Shown here: one piece after another, positions 10,093 to 21,066 of the stretch
Position numbering within the stretch: position 1 is the stretch's first letter
How the letters are laid out: every line of letters starts with the position of its first letter
Assembly: GCA_025175895.1 (NCBI GenBank)
Contig: CM046008.1
Location: 25,747,255-25,811,254 of the forward strand
Source of the DNA: Wurfbainia villosa
Lineage: Eukaryota; Streptophyta; Magnoliopsida; Zingiberales; Zingiberaceae
DNA: 64,000 nucleotides
Direction of reading: 5' to 3'
Notes under the pieces: model-generated
Told to the model about the DNA's origin: nothing
Database searches by the model: none
Seen by the model: only the letters and a program-made list of their open reading frames with translations
Translations under genes and position numbers: made by a program

Positions 10093-11705
10093 CTAAATCA
10101 CATTAAAAACACAAGCTTTTGGTACCCAAACATTTGGACCGGTAACATTAAATAAAAACTTCTTAGGTACCCACGCTTTCTTAACCTTACCCTTAATGGT
10201 TGCTTTCCTATTAATTAATGAAATATAAGCAACTTCTTTTTCTTTTGGCTTATATCCTAACCCGGTCTTGTTATAAACCGCTCTTTGTCTACAAAGAATC
10301 ATATCAAGACACTTTGAGCCATTTGAAAATTTTTCTAAACATGCCTTCAATTCACTAACCTCATCCTTAAGTTTGTCATTTTCTTCCCTAAGCATGCAAG
10401 AGTCAATATGTGAAGGTTTTTCATTCCTAATGGCCTTTAGTTCTACCTTCATGCTCTTAACCTTAGATTTTGACTTATCTAGAGCTTCTTTAAGATAAGC
10501 AATTGATTTATAGAGAAGCATAACCTTGGGAGAATTCATTACCTCATCGTCACTAGATGACGATTCATCACTTGAAGAATCTTCTTGACTTGATGTGCCG
10601 GAATCATCTTTTAATGCCATGAGTGCCACATGGCGTGTGATGTGGCAAAGCTCATCATCGGATGAAGAGTCTTCAACACTTGGTGTGTCCCATGTGGTTT
10701 GAGTCACCATGGCCTCCTTCTTCTTCTTTTCCTTCTTGTCCTTCTTTTTCTTTTCCTTTTCCTCCTTCTTCTTTAGCTCGGGGCAATTCGGCTTTATATG
10801 CCCCTTCTTATTGCAAGCATAGCAAATCACATTATTGCTAAAACTTGAATTACCATTAAATTTACCTTTTGAGGAATGAGACCCCTTCCTTGCTTCTCTA
10901 TTCTTGAACTCTCTTGACTTTCTATAAAGCTTCTTGACGAAATTTGTCATTTCACTAGATGAGTCCCCATCGCTACTTGACTCATCCTCCGACTCGGATG
11001 ATGATGATGCTTCTTTTCTTTCCTTCTTCTTCTTTTCTTTCTTGTCCTTCTTTTCAACAAATAGAGCTAAACCATTTTCCTTAGAGGACATGTTAGTTTG
11101 CTCATGTAATTCAAACTCACAAAATAATTCATCAATTTTAATTTGAGATAAATCCCTAGTTACCTTAATGGCATCAACTATTGAAGTCCATAAAGAATTT
11201 CTAGGAAATGCTTGTAAAATATACCTTACCAAATCCCGGTTGTCAACTCGCTCACCTATGATATGGAGTCCGTTTACAATTTCCTTGAACCTTCCATGCA
11301 TTTGACTTACGGTTTCATGCATCTTCATTTGGAAGGCTTGAAGTTGTCCAATTAATAGGTCCTTCTTGGCCCTCTTTGATTCCTTGGAACCTTCATTTAG
11401 CTCAATGAGCTTTTCCCATAGCTCCTTGGCGGATTCAAAAGGCCCCACCTTGTTGAGTTGCTTCATTGTGACGCCGCATTGGATGGTGAGGACGGCCTTT
11501 GCATTTGATTCAAATTTCTTGTTTATTTCTCTTGTCCAATCCTTGCTTGGAATAGGATGTCCATGTTCATCCACCGGTTCCTCGAAGCCATGTACAACAC
11601 TATGCCAAATTTCAATATTACTCATAAGATAGTATTTCATCCTACCTTTCCAATACGCAAAATGACTCCCATCGTGGCGATGCTATATCCCTCTTGAAGA
11701 GTCAT
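10093..11705 (-). CDS. element B gag
   Basis: The open frame 10093-11640 encodes 515 residues: a copia capsid-type domain (about 1-180, with WTSIVDAIKVTRDLSQIKIDE), Lys/Ser-rich linkers, one CCHC zinc knuckle CYACNKKGHIKPNC at 273-286, a coiled-coil-like stretch near 375-430, and a C-terminus with WVPKKFLF. Gag forms the virus-like particle and binds RNA. The likely true start is the ATG at 11703-11705, whose first codons (MTLQEGYSIA) match the F gag start in type. The two frames do not meet, because of a small loss near 11660-11675. It ends in TAG one step before protease. Confidence 0.88.
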
Positions 11706-11745
11706 TGATGTCTTGGTTGATGGTGAGATCTTCCAAGCTATCCGG

Positions 11746-11757
11746 GCTCTGATACCA
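11746..11757 (-). other. element B primer binding site
   Basis: The minus strand reads TGGTATCAGAGC two bases inside the 5' LTR. This matches the 3' end complement of plant initiator Met-tRNA. Confidence 0.93.
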
Positions 11758-12145
11758 CTTGTTAGGACCCTTGGAATGGCTAGAGGGGGGTGATTAGCCT
11801 TTCTTCTTTTCTACAAGAATGTTAGCGGAAGCAATACAAAATATAAACACAAATCAAAGCAAGAACAAGGCTAACACCCGATGTACGTGGTTCGGAGATG
11901 ACGCTCCTACTCCACGGCAATCCGTAAGGTGGATTAGCCCTAATCAACCTTCACTAGAACCTCCTTTGGATGAACCAAGGTGGAGAAATCTTTCTTACAA
12001 TGCTCTCCTCTTCTTTACAATGATGGATGATCAAGAACAAGAGAAGAGGTGGATTTAAATCACTAAAAACACTTGGAAGGCTTGGTGAGCACGAGAGTAT
12101 AGTTAGGAGCAAGAGCACTAGCTTCACCAGCTCCCCCATGGCCCC

Positions 12146-12153
12146 TTTTTATA
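12146..12153 (-). promoter_or_regulatory. TATA box in B 5' LTR
   Basis: The minus strand reads CTTCTATAAAAAGGGG, as in the other LTR. This is the copy that would drive transcription of B. Confidence 0.78.
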
Positions 12154-12164
12154 GAAGAGGGTGT

Positions 12165-12500
12165 TTTTCCGTTGCGTCGATCGGTCGATGCATGCCATCG
12201 ATCATTGCCGCCAACGGCCAAACGCACGCGATCTCCGGAGATTCGTAGCCCATTTCAACGGCCAGTGATCACCGACCGGATCCCTCCATCACGATCGTGA
12301 TGGGGTGATCGATCGAGTGATCAAGGCGGCGAGTGAGCGCATTCGTGGCGATATTTCCCTTGATCGGTCGATCGATGCCCTTGGCGATCGGCCGATCGAT
12401 CGATCGCCGATCGCTCGATCAAGGCGATCGGATGATGTCGTGGTTTCACCGACTCATTCGAACGCTGACGCGATCGATACATCGTATCGGATCGATACTC
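12165..12500 (-). repeat. GATCG palindrome cluster in B 5' LTR
   Basis: This is the partner of 5205-5540, with runs such as CGATCGATCGCCGATCG. The two clusters share overall order but not exact spacing or copy number. Confidence 0.75.
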
Positions 12501-12958
12501 ATCAAGTATGAGTAATTCATACTTGATTTTATGCCCTAGACCTAGACTCAACCTTCTAGCTCCTCAATAAGCCTTGCGCCTTCATGATCCCTCCGAGTCC
12601 GCGACTTGTTCATCCTTTGCGCTTTGCTTCCAAGAGCTTCCTTCGGTTTCGTCATGTCTTGGGTTGCCAAATGCTTGGACTTTACGCCGCCAAGACTACA
12701 AGCTTGGACTTATGCTGCCAAGACTTTACTTTGGACTTCCTTTGCCAAGGTTCACTTTGGACTTTATGCTGCCAAGACTACAAGCTTGGTCTTATGCCGC
12801 CAAGTCCATCCCTTGGACTTCCTTTGCCAAGATCATACTTGGATTTCCCTGTCACTTAAACACATTCGTAATTAGATCACAAGATATTGTCTAACTTAGA
12901 TGATTAGTCAAACATCAAAACATATAAATGCTTGGAGCATTGTTGCACCAACAACTTT

Positions 12959-13420
12959 GAAGGTCTCAACCTTCCCATCTATTCCTCTCTTTCTTTTATA
13001 GATCCACTTGCATCCAATAGTTTTTACACCATCGAGTGGTTCCACTAGCTCCCAGATCTGATTTGAATCCATAGATTCAATCTCAGTATTCATTGCACTT
13101 TGCCAAGATGCTGCATCTATATCTTGGATTGCCTCGTCATATGTCCAGGGATCAGGTTCATATTCGTCAGGGACCAAATCAGAAGATTCTTCTAAGAACA
13201 TGAATCTATCAGGCTGTCTCACAACCCTCCCACTACGACGAGGTATCACCTGTGTATCTTTTGTGACACGCGGTGCAATGACTTGTGGTATATCCTCTTG
13301 TACCGGTGGCACTGAAGAAGTGACTTCCCCTTTTAATTCCTCCAAAACAATTTTACTCTTGGGCTTGTGGCTCATCACATAGTCTTCCTCTAGAAATCTG
13401 GCGTTCGTGCTAACGATCAC
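12959..13420 (-). pseudogene. element A integrase tail and reverse transcriptase 5' half
   Basis: The minus strand encodes IVSTNARFLEEDYVM, then an IPRRSGRVVRQPDRF linker, WTYDEAIQDIDAASWQSAMN, and the RT N-terminus WELVEPLDGVKTIGCKWIYK. It stops matching at GKVETFK, where element B was inserted. The continuation is at 4797 and below. Known role: RT and the preceding linker of a copia polyprotein. The C copy at 33700-34200 gives an independent alignment for this region. Confidence 0.9.
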
Positions 13421-13508
13421 CCTCTAATCTCTAGGACTATTAAACAAACCACCCTTCGTTCCTCTCGGATAGCCAACGAACATGCATACTTCTGTACGAG
13501 GTTCCAAC

Positions 13509-14170
13509 TTACCAGCATCTGCCATGTGTTGGACTCCCCCTTATCCGAATATATCTTAGACTAAGCTTTCGCCCAGTCCACAATTCTATGGGAGTAGAAG
13601 ACACTGATTTAGATGGAACCAAGTTTAGAATGTATACCACCGTATCTAGAGCATATCCCCAGAACGAATCTGACAACTCAGAATAACTCATCATCGATCT
13701 AACCATCTCCATAAGAGTTCTATTCTTTCGCTCTGCTACACTATTCTGCTGGGGTGTGCCAGCTGCAGACAATTGGGATTGAATCCCAGACTCTGATAAG
13801 TAATTCCTAAACTCTTCTAAGAGATACTCGCCACCACGATCAAATCGTAGTGTCTTGATACTTTTACCTGGACGTTTCTCCACATCAGCCTTGAATTCTT
13901 TGAACTTGTAAAGCATTCAGACTTGCGACGCATTAGGTAAATGTATCCATATCTTGAGTAATCATCTATAAAAGAGACGAAATACTCAAAACCACCTCTA
14001 GCTTGGATAGATATAGGGCCAAACAAATCAAAATGAACCAATTCTAACACATCTTTGGCTCTATACCCCTTGGCCTTAAAAAGTCTCTTGGTCATTTTGC
14101 CCTCCAAGCAAGATTCGCTGGTTAGGAAATCTTCCACCACTAATGAACCCAAAGGTCCATCAGCTATCAA
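13509..14170 (-). pseudogene. element A integrase core
   Basis: Two overlapping minus-strand frames (13817-14170 and 13509-13916) together cover the integrase: LVHFDLFGPISIQARGG, FIDDYSRYGYIYLMRRKS, FDRGGEYLLEEF and QQNSVAERKNRT, which include the Asp/Asp/Glu region. The frame changes near 13860-13910. There is further damage between 13421 and 13508. Dead copy. Confidence 0.88.
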
Positions 14171-14173
14171 CCT

Positions 14174-14404
14174 TTAAATTCTGCTTAGGTTAATATGACC
14201 AAGCCTAAGATGCCAAAGATATGTTTGGTTCGTCTTCGAAGGTTCTTTTCTCTTATTGGAATTAGAAGATGAGTTATTAACTTCAATTTGCATCGTGGGA
14301 GTTTTTGGTTCGAGTGTATACAAATTTCCTATCAATGTACCTGAACAGATATTCTCCCTATTCATTTTTATAACAATTCTGTCACTAAAAGAAATAGAAT
14401 CCAT
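14174..14404 (-). pseudogene. element A pre-integrase domain
   Basis: The open piece ends YLWHLRLGHINLSRI, the conserved gag-pre-integrase His-containing motif of copia polyproteins. It is followed by a stop before the integrase piece. The C homologue is 32795-33043. Confidence 0.82.
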
Positions 14405-14598
14405 CCATAAACAATTTAGAAACTGAAATTAAATTCTTTCTAAATAAAAGTACATAAAGAGAATTCTTAAGAACCAAAACTTTATTTTTCTCAAAAGATA
14501 ATTAAAACATCTCCCACTGCAATAGCCGCCACCTCCATGGCATTGCCCAAGTAAACGGTAATCTCTCCCTCAGCTCATCGTCGGGTTTCCTGAAACCC
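14405..14598 (-). pseudogene. element A protease, degraded 3' part
   Basis: The region sits between the DTG active site (14599-14811) and the pre-integrase domain. The minus strand still resembles C (32580-32795), including a GEITVYLGNAM-like stretch, but stops interrupt it. Confidence 0.6.
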
Positions 14599-15060
14599 CT
14601 ACAAAGTATTGTAGACATGATCAGAGGCTCCCGTATCTACACACCAGGTGCCGATAGATAACACCGCTAACCATGTTTCAACGATTAGGCCAAAGGATAT
14701 ACCTTTGTTCTGCTTCGGATTGGGACAGTCCTTCTTCGAATGTCCATCCTGCTTGCAAGTGAAATACTTGCCTTTCGGCTTCTTCACTCCCCCTTGAGAT
14801 CCTCCCACCACCTTTGCTCCATCTTGTTTCTTCTTCTTCTTGCCTTTCGGCTTAGAAGTAGAAACCTTCTGAGCAACTATGGCCTGAGCCTGAGCAAGCC
14901 TTTCTATCGACTAGAGAATGATATCGACCTGGGTTTCCCCATCGATCTCAGCTCCAAGGACTTCAAGCTCATTCGCAGGCTTACGAGGACACTCTTCGAA
15001 TAATACATATTTGTACTCCTCAACAGTTAAGACAATGTCAAGATTCCTTTTTCCAATCAG
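14599..15060 (-). pseudogene. element A gag 3' end with protease active site
   Basis: The open part 14599-14811 reads KYFTCKQDGHSKKDCPNPKQ, a CCHC-type knuckle in which the first Cys position is Tyr, then WCVDTGASDHVY, the aspartic protease active site DTGA. Upstream to about 15060 the minus strand gives gag-like sequence rich in Lys, with stops. The N-terminal capsid part of gag was not recognised. The same Tyr for Cys occurs in element C. Confidence 0.82.
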
Positions 15061-16168
15061 CATAATTATGTACAGTAAGTTTATTTTCCTTTAGTATCAT
15101 AGCAAGTGGACTGAAAGTCATTTTTGAAAATCCTAAGAATCACATAGATCATTACTTTAGATTTCAAAAAATTATTGATTCCTCAAACAATAAAATTTTA
15201 AAATCAACCAACACTTCAAAACACTGAGAATATCGTATGTCACGATAGTGTGGACGTATACGAATTCTACATTTGTAAGAGGAGGTTTTATCCATTAATT
15301 TTACTATCTTGTCAACCTAACTTTTTGACCAGTAAAATTAATAGTTGGTTCCTCTTTGACCCTACAAATAAAAGCAGTGACTCCGATGGGGAGGATACTT
15401 ATATTTGTATCTAAGTGTTCACCATTACTTGGTACCAAGGTAATTATCTCGGGTTATGTGTCTTACGATGGGGAAGTACACACGCTCCTTAATAATTTCC
15501 TATAACCATATTCGACCATGTGATCCACAAACAAACTCATCTGATGGGGAGGAAGGCACTCAGAGCCGACGCGCAAGTTTGTTTGCATCACATGTCAAAT
15601 CGTAATAGAGGCCGTGGGAATTTATAAAAATATCCCTCTCCCACTTAGTAATTTAAAATTGAGGATTTTTCTAACCTACGACATGCATATCAAACAATAA
15701 GCAATAAATATGAAAAATAAATTATTTTCCAACTATTATGGCTTTTGTCTTCAATATGTCTCCTGTCGCATCGTCATCTCGTCCGCTCCTCCTACGTCAT
15801 GTACGAACCATCCGGAGATCCGAGCCGAGACTAAAATCTATTTTAATTTACATCCATCGATCCTATACTCCACGAGGTAGTGTACATGAAATCTAGATCG
15901 AAAGTAAACTAAAATAAAAAGAGTGGCTAAACAATGTCGTATCTAATTTACAAATAATTAAATACTAGCCTCGTCAACCCCGAGGATTCAACAAAATAAA
16001 CATTTACACACACACAATCACATACACACATATGGTCATAATAGTCGGATCTTATGCTTGCAACCAAAGAGTTAACCTACGCATATCCTACTATTATCCG
16101 ACACATATAATATATGAAAAGTGCATAAAAATTAACCGAATCCTAAACACACAAAACTGGAAACATTG
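15061..16168 (-). other. element A 5' leader
   Basis: About 1.1 kb between the primer site and gag has no coding signal. Three copies of a motif read on the minus strand as CCCCATC(A/G) lie at 15541-15553, 15467-15477 and 15382-15395. Copies one and three are flanked by long inverted repeats. A perfect palindrome CTTGGTACCAAG is at 15429-15440. The same layout is found in C at 31738-31960. Confidence 0.8.
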
Positions 16169-16180
16169 GCTCTGATATCA
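16169..16180 (-). other. element A primer binding site (one mismatch)
   Basis: The minus strand reads TGATATCAGAGC, one base from the Met-tRNA consensus, two bases inside the 5' LTR. Confidence 0.85.
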
Positions 16181-17154
16181 ATTGTTAGGTTGATCCGTGA
16201 GGGAAAACTTCGCTTCCCACTTCAATTCGGTCGCTTGTTCATGGCGATCCCATCGATGTCTCCGGATTAAAAAATTAATCCTAGACAAAAGGGAACACCC
16301 AAGCAACCTTGTCATCGTCGTGCTATTCGTTTAGAGAGGTCACTTGAACAAACTCGTTGTTCAAGAGACCAACCTCTATTCTACGAGTAGCCACGGAATA
16401 GACGATGTACAGATCGCTGGCTTTTGTGTTTATGTTTGGGATCCAAATATTATTTAGTCACATACATAAAGTAAACAACCACATACAACATGCATATAAT
16501 TAAAAGGCAATTATAAACATAATACAAAAGAATACTAATCAAAATAAACAAGATTATACCTCTTGTTATACCTCTTGATCTTCTATTGTATGTCCTTCCT
16601 CCTTTTGGACGTCGTGTAGGCGACGATCTTCCAAAAGTCGAAGCTCCTAGATCGCCAACCTTCCTTCCTTGTTCACTCTGAACAAAGGAAGATGATAAAA
16701 CAAAACTCATCTTCCTATCTAGAACCGGCCACCAAGTCAATAGACTCGATGTTGCCGCTGGCCAAGGAAGAGAACATGAAGTATAGGAACTGGCCAAAGG
16801 AGAATCAATGAGGGCATGGGCGCCGGCCAACACTTGGGAGAAGAGAAAGGAAAGCAATCCTTCTCCTTGTTGCCGCCCAAACCCTAAACCTAGCTCTCCT
16901 AATTTCTGGCCAAGGATGAAGGGAAGAAGAATAAGTTGAGCTCCGACCAAGGTAGAGGGAAGAAGGATAAGAGCCGGCCAAACCTTGGAAGAAGAAGAAA
17001 AGGTCTTCTCCTCATGTTGCCGCCCGCAACCAACACCCAAAACCCTAACCCTAGCCGCCCACTTCTAATCCTAATCTAATTAGGATTGCTTGCCGCCCAA
17101 GGGAAGCAAACCCTAACCCTCATCCATCTTGTTGCCGCCCACCCCTAATCCATC

Positions 17155-17162
17155 CTTTTATA
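17155..17162 (-). promoter_or_regulatory. TATA box in A 5' LTR
   Basis: The minus strand reads CTCTATAAAAGG, the copy that would drive element A. Confidence 0.72.
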
Positions 17163-17182
17163 GAGTTAGGGATAAGCCTTGT

Positions 17183-17317
17183 TTTAATCTCCACCATTGG
17201 TTCTAGGGATTTAATCTCAACCGTTGGATCTAGAGATTTAATCTCAACCATCGGATCTAGAGATTTAATATCTACCATTGGATCTAGAGTTTTGATTCTA
17301 TCCATTGGATCTAAGCT
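17183..17317 (-). repeat. 27-bp tandem repeat in A 5' LTR
   Basis: Five 27-bp units correspond to 2354-2488 in the other LTR and lie directly upstream of the TATA box. Confidence 0.86.
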
Positions 17318-18224
17318 TCATGAGGTATTAATAGGCTAAAATAGGGGTCATGAGGAGGAGTTGGATCTTGGCCACCCAATGGATCAAGCCTACATAAAGT
17401 CTAATCCATTAATAATTATCCATTCCACTAGAGGATTATCATTGATCTACCTCACCAACCCCCATAAGTTAATATGGGCTCCATATATTATATGTACATT
17501 TTCTCTCCGTGTTTAAGATCTCGAATGTCCATCGATTAATTAATTTACTGATCATTAATTAATCAACATCTAACTCCATGAGTAGTAGCACTCAACCTTT
17601 TCATCATGCCGGACCAAGTCCACCTGCAGAGTTTACATGATGAACCTTATGAGCTCCTCAAGGGGACATCATCATCCTAATATATAGGACACGGTTTCCT
17701 CCTATAATCAACGGTACACCATATAAATAATATCATTTCCCAACTTACCGAGCCTATCGATTTAATCTATAAATCTCGCCCATTGGTAAATCAAAGAAAT
17801 GAATACTAAATATATGTGTCCGTTATTATATCAGGATTAAGAGCATGTACAATATAATATTTGAGATCCGATTCAATTATGTAGTCAGTAATAAATCAAA
17901 TCACCTCTAAGTCGGTCCTGCTCAATACACACAAAGTGTACTAGTGTGATTTTATGGTCAAGACAAACCAATATCAAATCACACTACAACCATACCAATG
18001 GTTTGTCCAAACTCATCTCGGTTGTGAGCCTTTACTTATACTTTACAAGGAGTCGATAACATGATCTCCCGTGTGACACCACACACCATGTTATCTACAA
18101 TGTAATGTATTAGACAATATGCATAACCATAAAAATATGCAAACAATGATCATGTGATTCTTATTTCAAAAATAAAGATGTTCATACAAAAGATAGACTT
18201 TTCAGTATACATCCCAACAATAAC

Positions 18225-18324
18225 TGCTAAGTCCACGTCATATATATGACGGCTTACCTCGTAGTTCTTTAACTGTCGTAAGCTTAGGATACATTTTATT
18301 CAATAGCGTCGAAATCGCTACGAT
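18225..18324 (-). pseudogene. gypsy RNase H scrap between A and E
   Basis: This 100-bp piece of element H separates two independent insertions. Read on the minus strand across the E insertion from 27192, it continues the RNase H with a SLRQLKNYEVSRHIYD stretch, similar to the gypsy RQLK...NYPTHDLE region. It therefore shows that A and E entered the same gypsy pol gene about 100 bp apart. Confidence 0.75.
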
Positions 18325-18783
18325 CCCCGTGTTGGGATCTCTTTATGCAAAATAGCATATGCGCAACGGAAAAATTAGGATCCCTTCCAAGTGATCCTTG
18401 CGAAAGAAAAACTCGTACAAAAATAAATTTCTCAAAAGAAAGCCTATCTTATAGGAGAATTCTACCTTTGTTGCGTGCCCTTTGCAATCCCGCTTTTCCT
18501 TGGATGTGTTGGATCTTTTAGCACGTTCAAATGTCCGTGCCTCTATATGTATCCACACGAGCAAGCTCTTGTCTCACAAAAGAAAACTAGAAGATCTCTC
18601 CTTTACTTCTTGCTAGAGAAGTCCCTAAAGGAGAGGAAGGTAGGAAAGAAGAGAAAGGAAGAAGAAGACTACTCTTCTTGCTAGCTTACACTCACAAAAC
18701 CACACAACAAAAGCCTCTCCCACCAAGCTCTCACCAAGCCTTAAGCTCCAACTCAACTTCTTTGGTCGGCCACCCCATGGGGT

Positions 18784-18791
18784 GTTTTATA
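18784..18791 (-). promoter_or_regulatory. TATA box in E 3' LTR
   Basis: The minus strand reads CCTATAAAACACC. The 5' LTR copy is at 25781-25788. Confidence 0.7.
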
Positions 18792-18990
18792 GGATTTGAA
18801 AAACCTTTCATCTCCTATCACATTCAATGCAATCAATGACATTGAAAGATAATTAAACAAGGAGTTATCCTCCTTGTTTTGGCCGGCCACATGTGGAGGA
18901 AATCCAATGATCAAAACCCTTTGTCTCCTTCCAACTCATCAAGCTTAGGTGGCATGCTTATGTGGCATGCTTATGTGGCATTCATGGATG

Positions 18991-19130
18991 TTGAATTAAT
19001 CTTATTAATTCAATAAGCTTATGTTATCATATTGAATTAATCTCATTAAATCAATAAGGTAACATATTGAATTAATCTTATTAAATCAATTAAGCTTGGC
19101 ATATTGAATTAATCTCATTAAATCAATAAG
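18991..19130 (-). repeat. about 40-bp tandem repeat in E 3' LTR
   Basis: Four A/T-rich units share the core TTGAATTAATCT followed by TTAAATCAAT. They lie upstream of the TATA box in element orientation. A short 14-bp tandem (TGTGGCATGCTTA) sits beside them near 18950-18985. Confidence 0.85.
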
Positions 19131-20196
19131 CTAAAATTCTCATTAAGCTTAAAGTCCAAAAACCATTTTGTACTTAAGTTTATTCCCAAATTATTTTAGT
19201 CAAACTAGAATGCACTAATTCTTCTAATCATCATGCTCTTTGTGTGTGACCCTATAGACTCTCATAACGTTGGCAGTGGATCTAAACTCTTTTAGATACA
19301 CAAGCAATGAACGGCATCTAGCAATACATCATTGCTACCCAAGTTACGAGATAAGTCAAGATTCGACTAACCTTTCCGTGACTACTATAATGTATGACCG
19401 TGTCCTTCTATCCTTGATATCAGATTGACCAATGAGGCATAGACCGTGTCATCCTCGATCAATCTATGTGTTTCTTGATCCCTGAGTAAACTAACTCAAA
19501 CAAATGAGCTCAATATCTCATATTGACTCATTCGAGCATGACCATGCGTTTTAGTAGTTCTACTCAATCAAGGGGCCCACAGATATCACTCCCGTCATAT
19601 GGGAGGGATAGATCCCATCTACATCACTCACATCCCTCCGCATAATTTGTTATATACCCGATGTCGCTTTTATGGTCCACCCATTGCGGGTGACGCTTTG
19701 TGATACCAAAGTACATAACTCCTTATGTAGGGAACCGTAGTGACTTCAGGTTTGAGGACTATTCATACCAATAGTCACATGAGAAAGTTTATGACACTCA
19801 TATGACGATCCATGAAACTTTCTCATGGCGGGTCAGTTCAGTATTTATTCTCTAATATATACCCATGTGTCAACTTGATATCATATATTCATGACTTGTG
19901 AGATCAAGTCATCAATTGACCTACATGCTAGTCTTTATGTATTAATATTGCCCTTGCATATTAATACTTGACTAGGAACATTTAGGAAAGTGTTCTCTAC
20001 AGCCTCTCATAATCAATTACGCGATTGATGTGTTGTAGATAAGAACCTACTTTTCTAGGGCATTATTATATATTTAATTTAGCTGGCACAAGCAAGACGT
20101 AAATATATAATAACCAATCCTTTGCCTTTATAGAATATGATACAAAATGTTCCCTATTCAACCATCACATGTTTGGTTCTAGGGTTATAACTAACA

Positions 20197-20211
20197 ATCT
20201 CCCACTAGCAC
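20197..20211 (-). other. element E polypurine tract
   Basis: The minus strand reads GTGCTAGTGGGAGAT directly before the LTR start. Confidence 0.85.
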
Positions 20212-20264
20212 TAGTACCAATCATTATGATATCTAATACCTAGTGACCTAGTGTGACCATCATG

Positions 20265-20985
20265 CTTCCTCTGTGCCAAAGCCTTGGTCAATGGATCTGC
20301 GATGTTAGCTTCTGTCGGTACTCTGCATATCCTCACATCTCCTCTATCGATGATCTCTCGAATGAGATGAAAGCGCCGCAGTATGTGTTTGGTCCGCTGA
20401 TGTGATCGAGGTTCCTTAGCCTGTGCAATAGCCTCATTGTTGTCACAATAGAGGTCTATTGGATCTGCAATGCTAGGAACTACCCCAAGTTCACTGATGA
20501 ACTTGCGGAGCCAAACAGCCTCCTTTCTTTGCGTCGCAGCGAATATACCTCATTGTAGAATCGAAGTGTCTGCTTTGAACTTTTCACTCACTCCACCATT
20601 CGCAAACACATACCCCGATTGCGATCTATAGTCATCCTTGTCTGTTTGGAAGCTTGCATCACTGTAACCCTTTACAGTTAGCTCCTCATTGCCTCCAAAT
20701 ATGAGGAAATATTCTTTCGTTCTTCGTAAGTATTTAAGAATATTTTTGACTGCTATCCAGTGACTTTCACCTGGATCCGACTGGTATCTACTCGTCATGC
20801 TCAAAGCATACGAGGCGTCGGAGTACAAAGCATAGCGTGATAGACCCTATAGCGGATGCATAAGGGATCTTATCCATGCGATCTCTCTCCTCCTTAGAAG
20901 AGGGACATTGAGTCTTGAAAGACTCACACCATGTGATAAAGCGAAATCCTTTCTTGGAATTTTGCATAGCAAAACGATCTAGCAC
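20265..20985 (-). pseudogene. element E RNase H and RT end
   Basis: Minus-strand pieces 20788-20985 (LDRFAMQNSKKGF) and 20550-20828 (SRYQSDPGESHWIAVKNILKY, GYSDASFQTDKDDYRSQSGYVF) give the RT end and RNase H. Downstream to 20265 the strand still reads KEAVWLRKFISELG and a CDNNEAIAQAKEPRSH stretch with a final NIADPLTKAL. The pieces are joined by a frameshift near 20800 and a stop near 20550. Confidence 0.87.
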
Positions 20986-21066
20986 TTTATCAATGTATGA
21001 CGACTTAGGCCAAGTAATCTTTTAGATCTATCTCTATAGATCTTGATGCCTAAAATATAGGCGGCT

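Larger units (their letters stand above)
4798..12953 (-). mobile_element. Ty1/copia element B (Sirevirus-like), nested in A
   Basis: This 8156-bp minus-strand element has LTRs of 1190 bp (4798-5987) and 1194 bp (11760-12953) and target duplication ACTTT at 4793-4797 and 12954-12958. It has a Met-tRNA primer site, a polypurine tract, and the order gag, protease, integrase, RT, RNase H. Four lesions were found: a frameshift near the gag start, a stop between gag and protease, a stop before integrase, and a frameshift into RNase H. Iterated GGGGGAG tracts and palindrome-rich LTRs suggest the Sirevirus (SIRE/Maximus) lineage. It is the most intact element here and younger than A. Confidence 0.95.
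11760..12953 (-). repeat. element B 5' LTR
   Basis: This 1194-bp LTR is bounded by TGTTAGG and CCAACA, next to the primer site. It closely matches 4798-5987 apart from the palindrome cluster. It provides the promoter for B, with a TATA box at 12146-12153. Confidence 0.95.
1359..18219 (-). mobile_element. Ty1/copia element A, complete but dead, with nested element B
   Basis: Two LTRs of about 2.03 kb (1359-3390 and 16183-18219) flank a minus-strand copia interior. The 5-bp target duplication ATAAC is present at 1354-1358 and 18220-18224, so both ends are original. Domains in element order are gag/protease (about 14599-15060), integrase (13509-14404), RT (12959-13420 and 4141-4797) and RNase H (3529-4140). 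Element B sits inside RT at a duplicated ACTTT. Stops and frameshifts occur in every domain. The left LTR end is mutated from TG to AG. Element C (29000-40223) is a second member of the family. Confidence 0.95.
16183..18219 (-). repeat. element A 5' LTR
   Basis: This 2037-bp LTR begins TGTTAGG and ends CCCAACA on the plus strand, next to ATAAC at 18220-18224. Its TATA box is at 17155-17162 and its 27-bp repeat array at 17183-17317. It is longer by five bases than the 3' LTR. Confidence 0.94.
18330..20196 (-). repeat. element E 3' LTR
   Basis: The LTR is bounded by TGTTGGG and CTAACA and closely matches 25336-27186. Differences are mostly small and cluster near CG-containing words. It contains a roughly 40-bp tandem repeat and a TATA box. 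Confidence 0.94.

Noticed and set aside
10093..10095. Programmed readthrough of TAG between gag and protease in B
   Set aside because: The following bases do not match the known strong readthrough context and the lineage normally has one frame. Kept only as a point to check.
11746..11757. Possible tRNA gene at the Met-tRNA-like sequences
   Set aside because: Only the 12-base primer complement is present, with no cloverleaf. These are primer binding sites.
16450..17040. 196-residue minus-strand open frame, with a relative at 1499-2047
   Set aside because: It is entirely within the A LTRs, is not conserved in length between the two LTRs, and has no domain.
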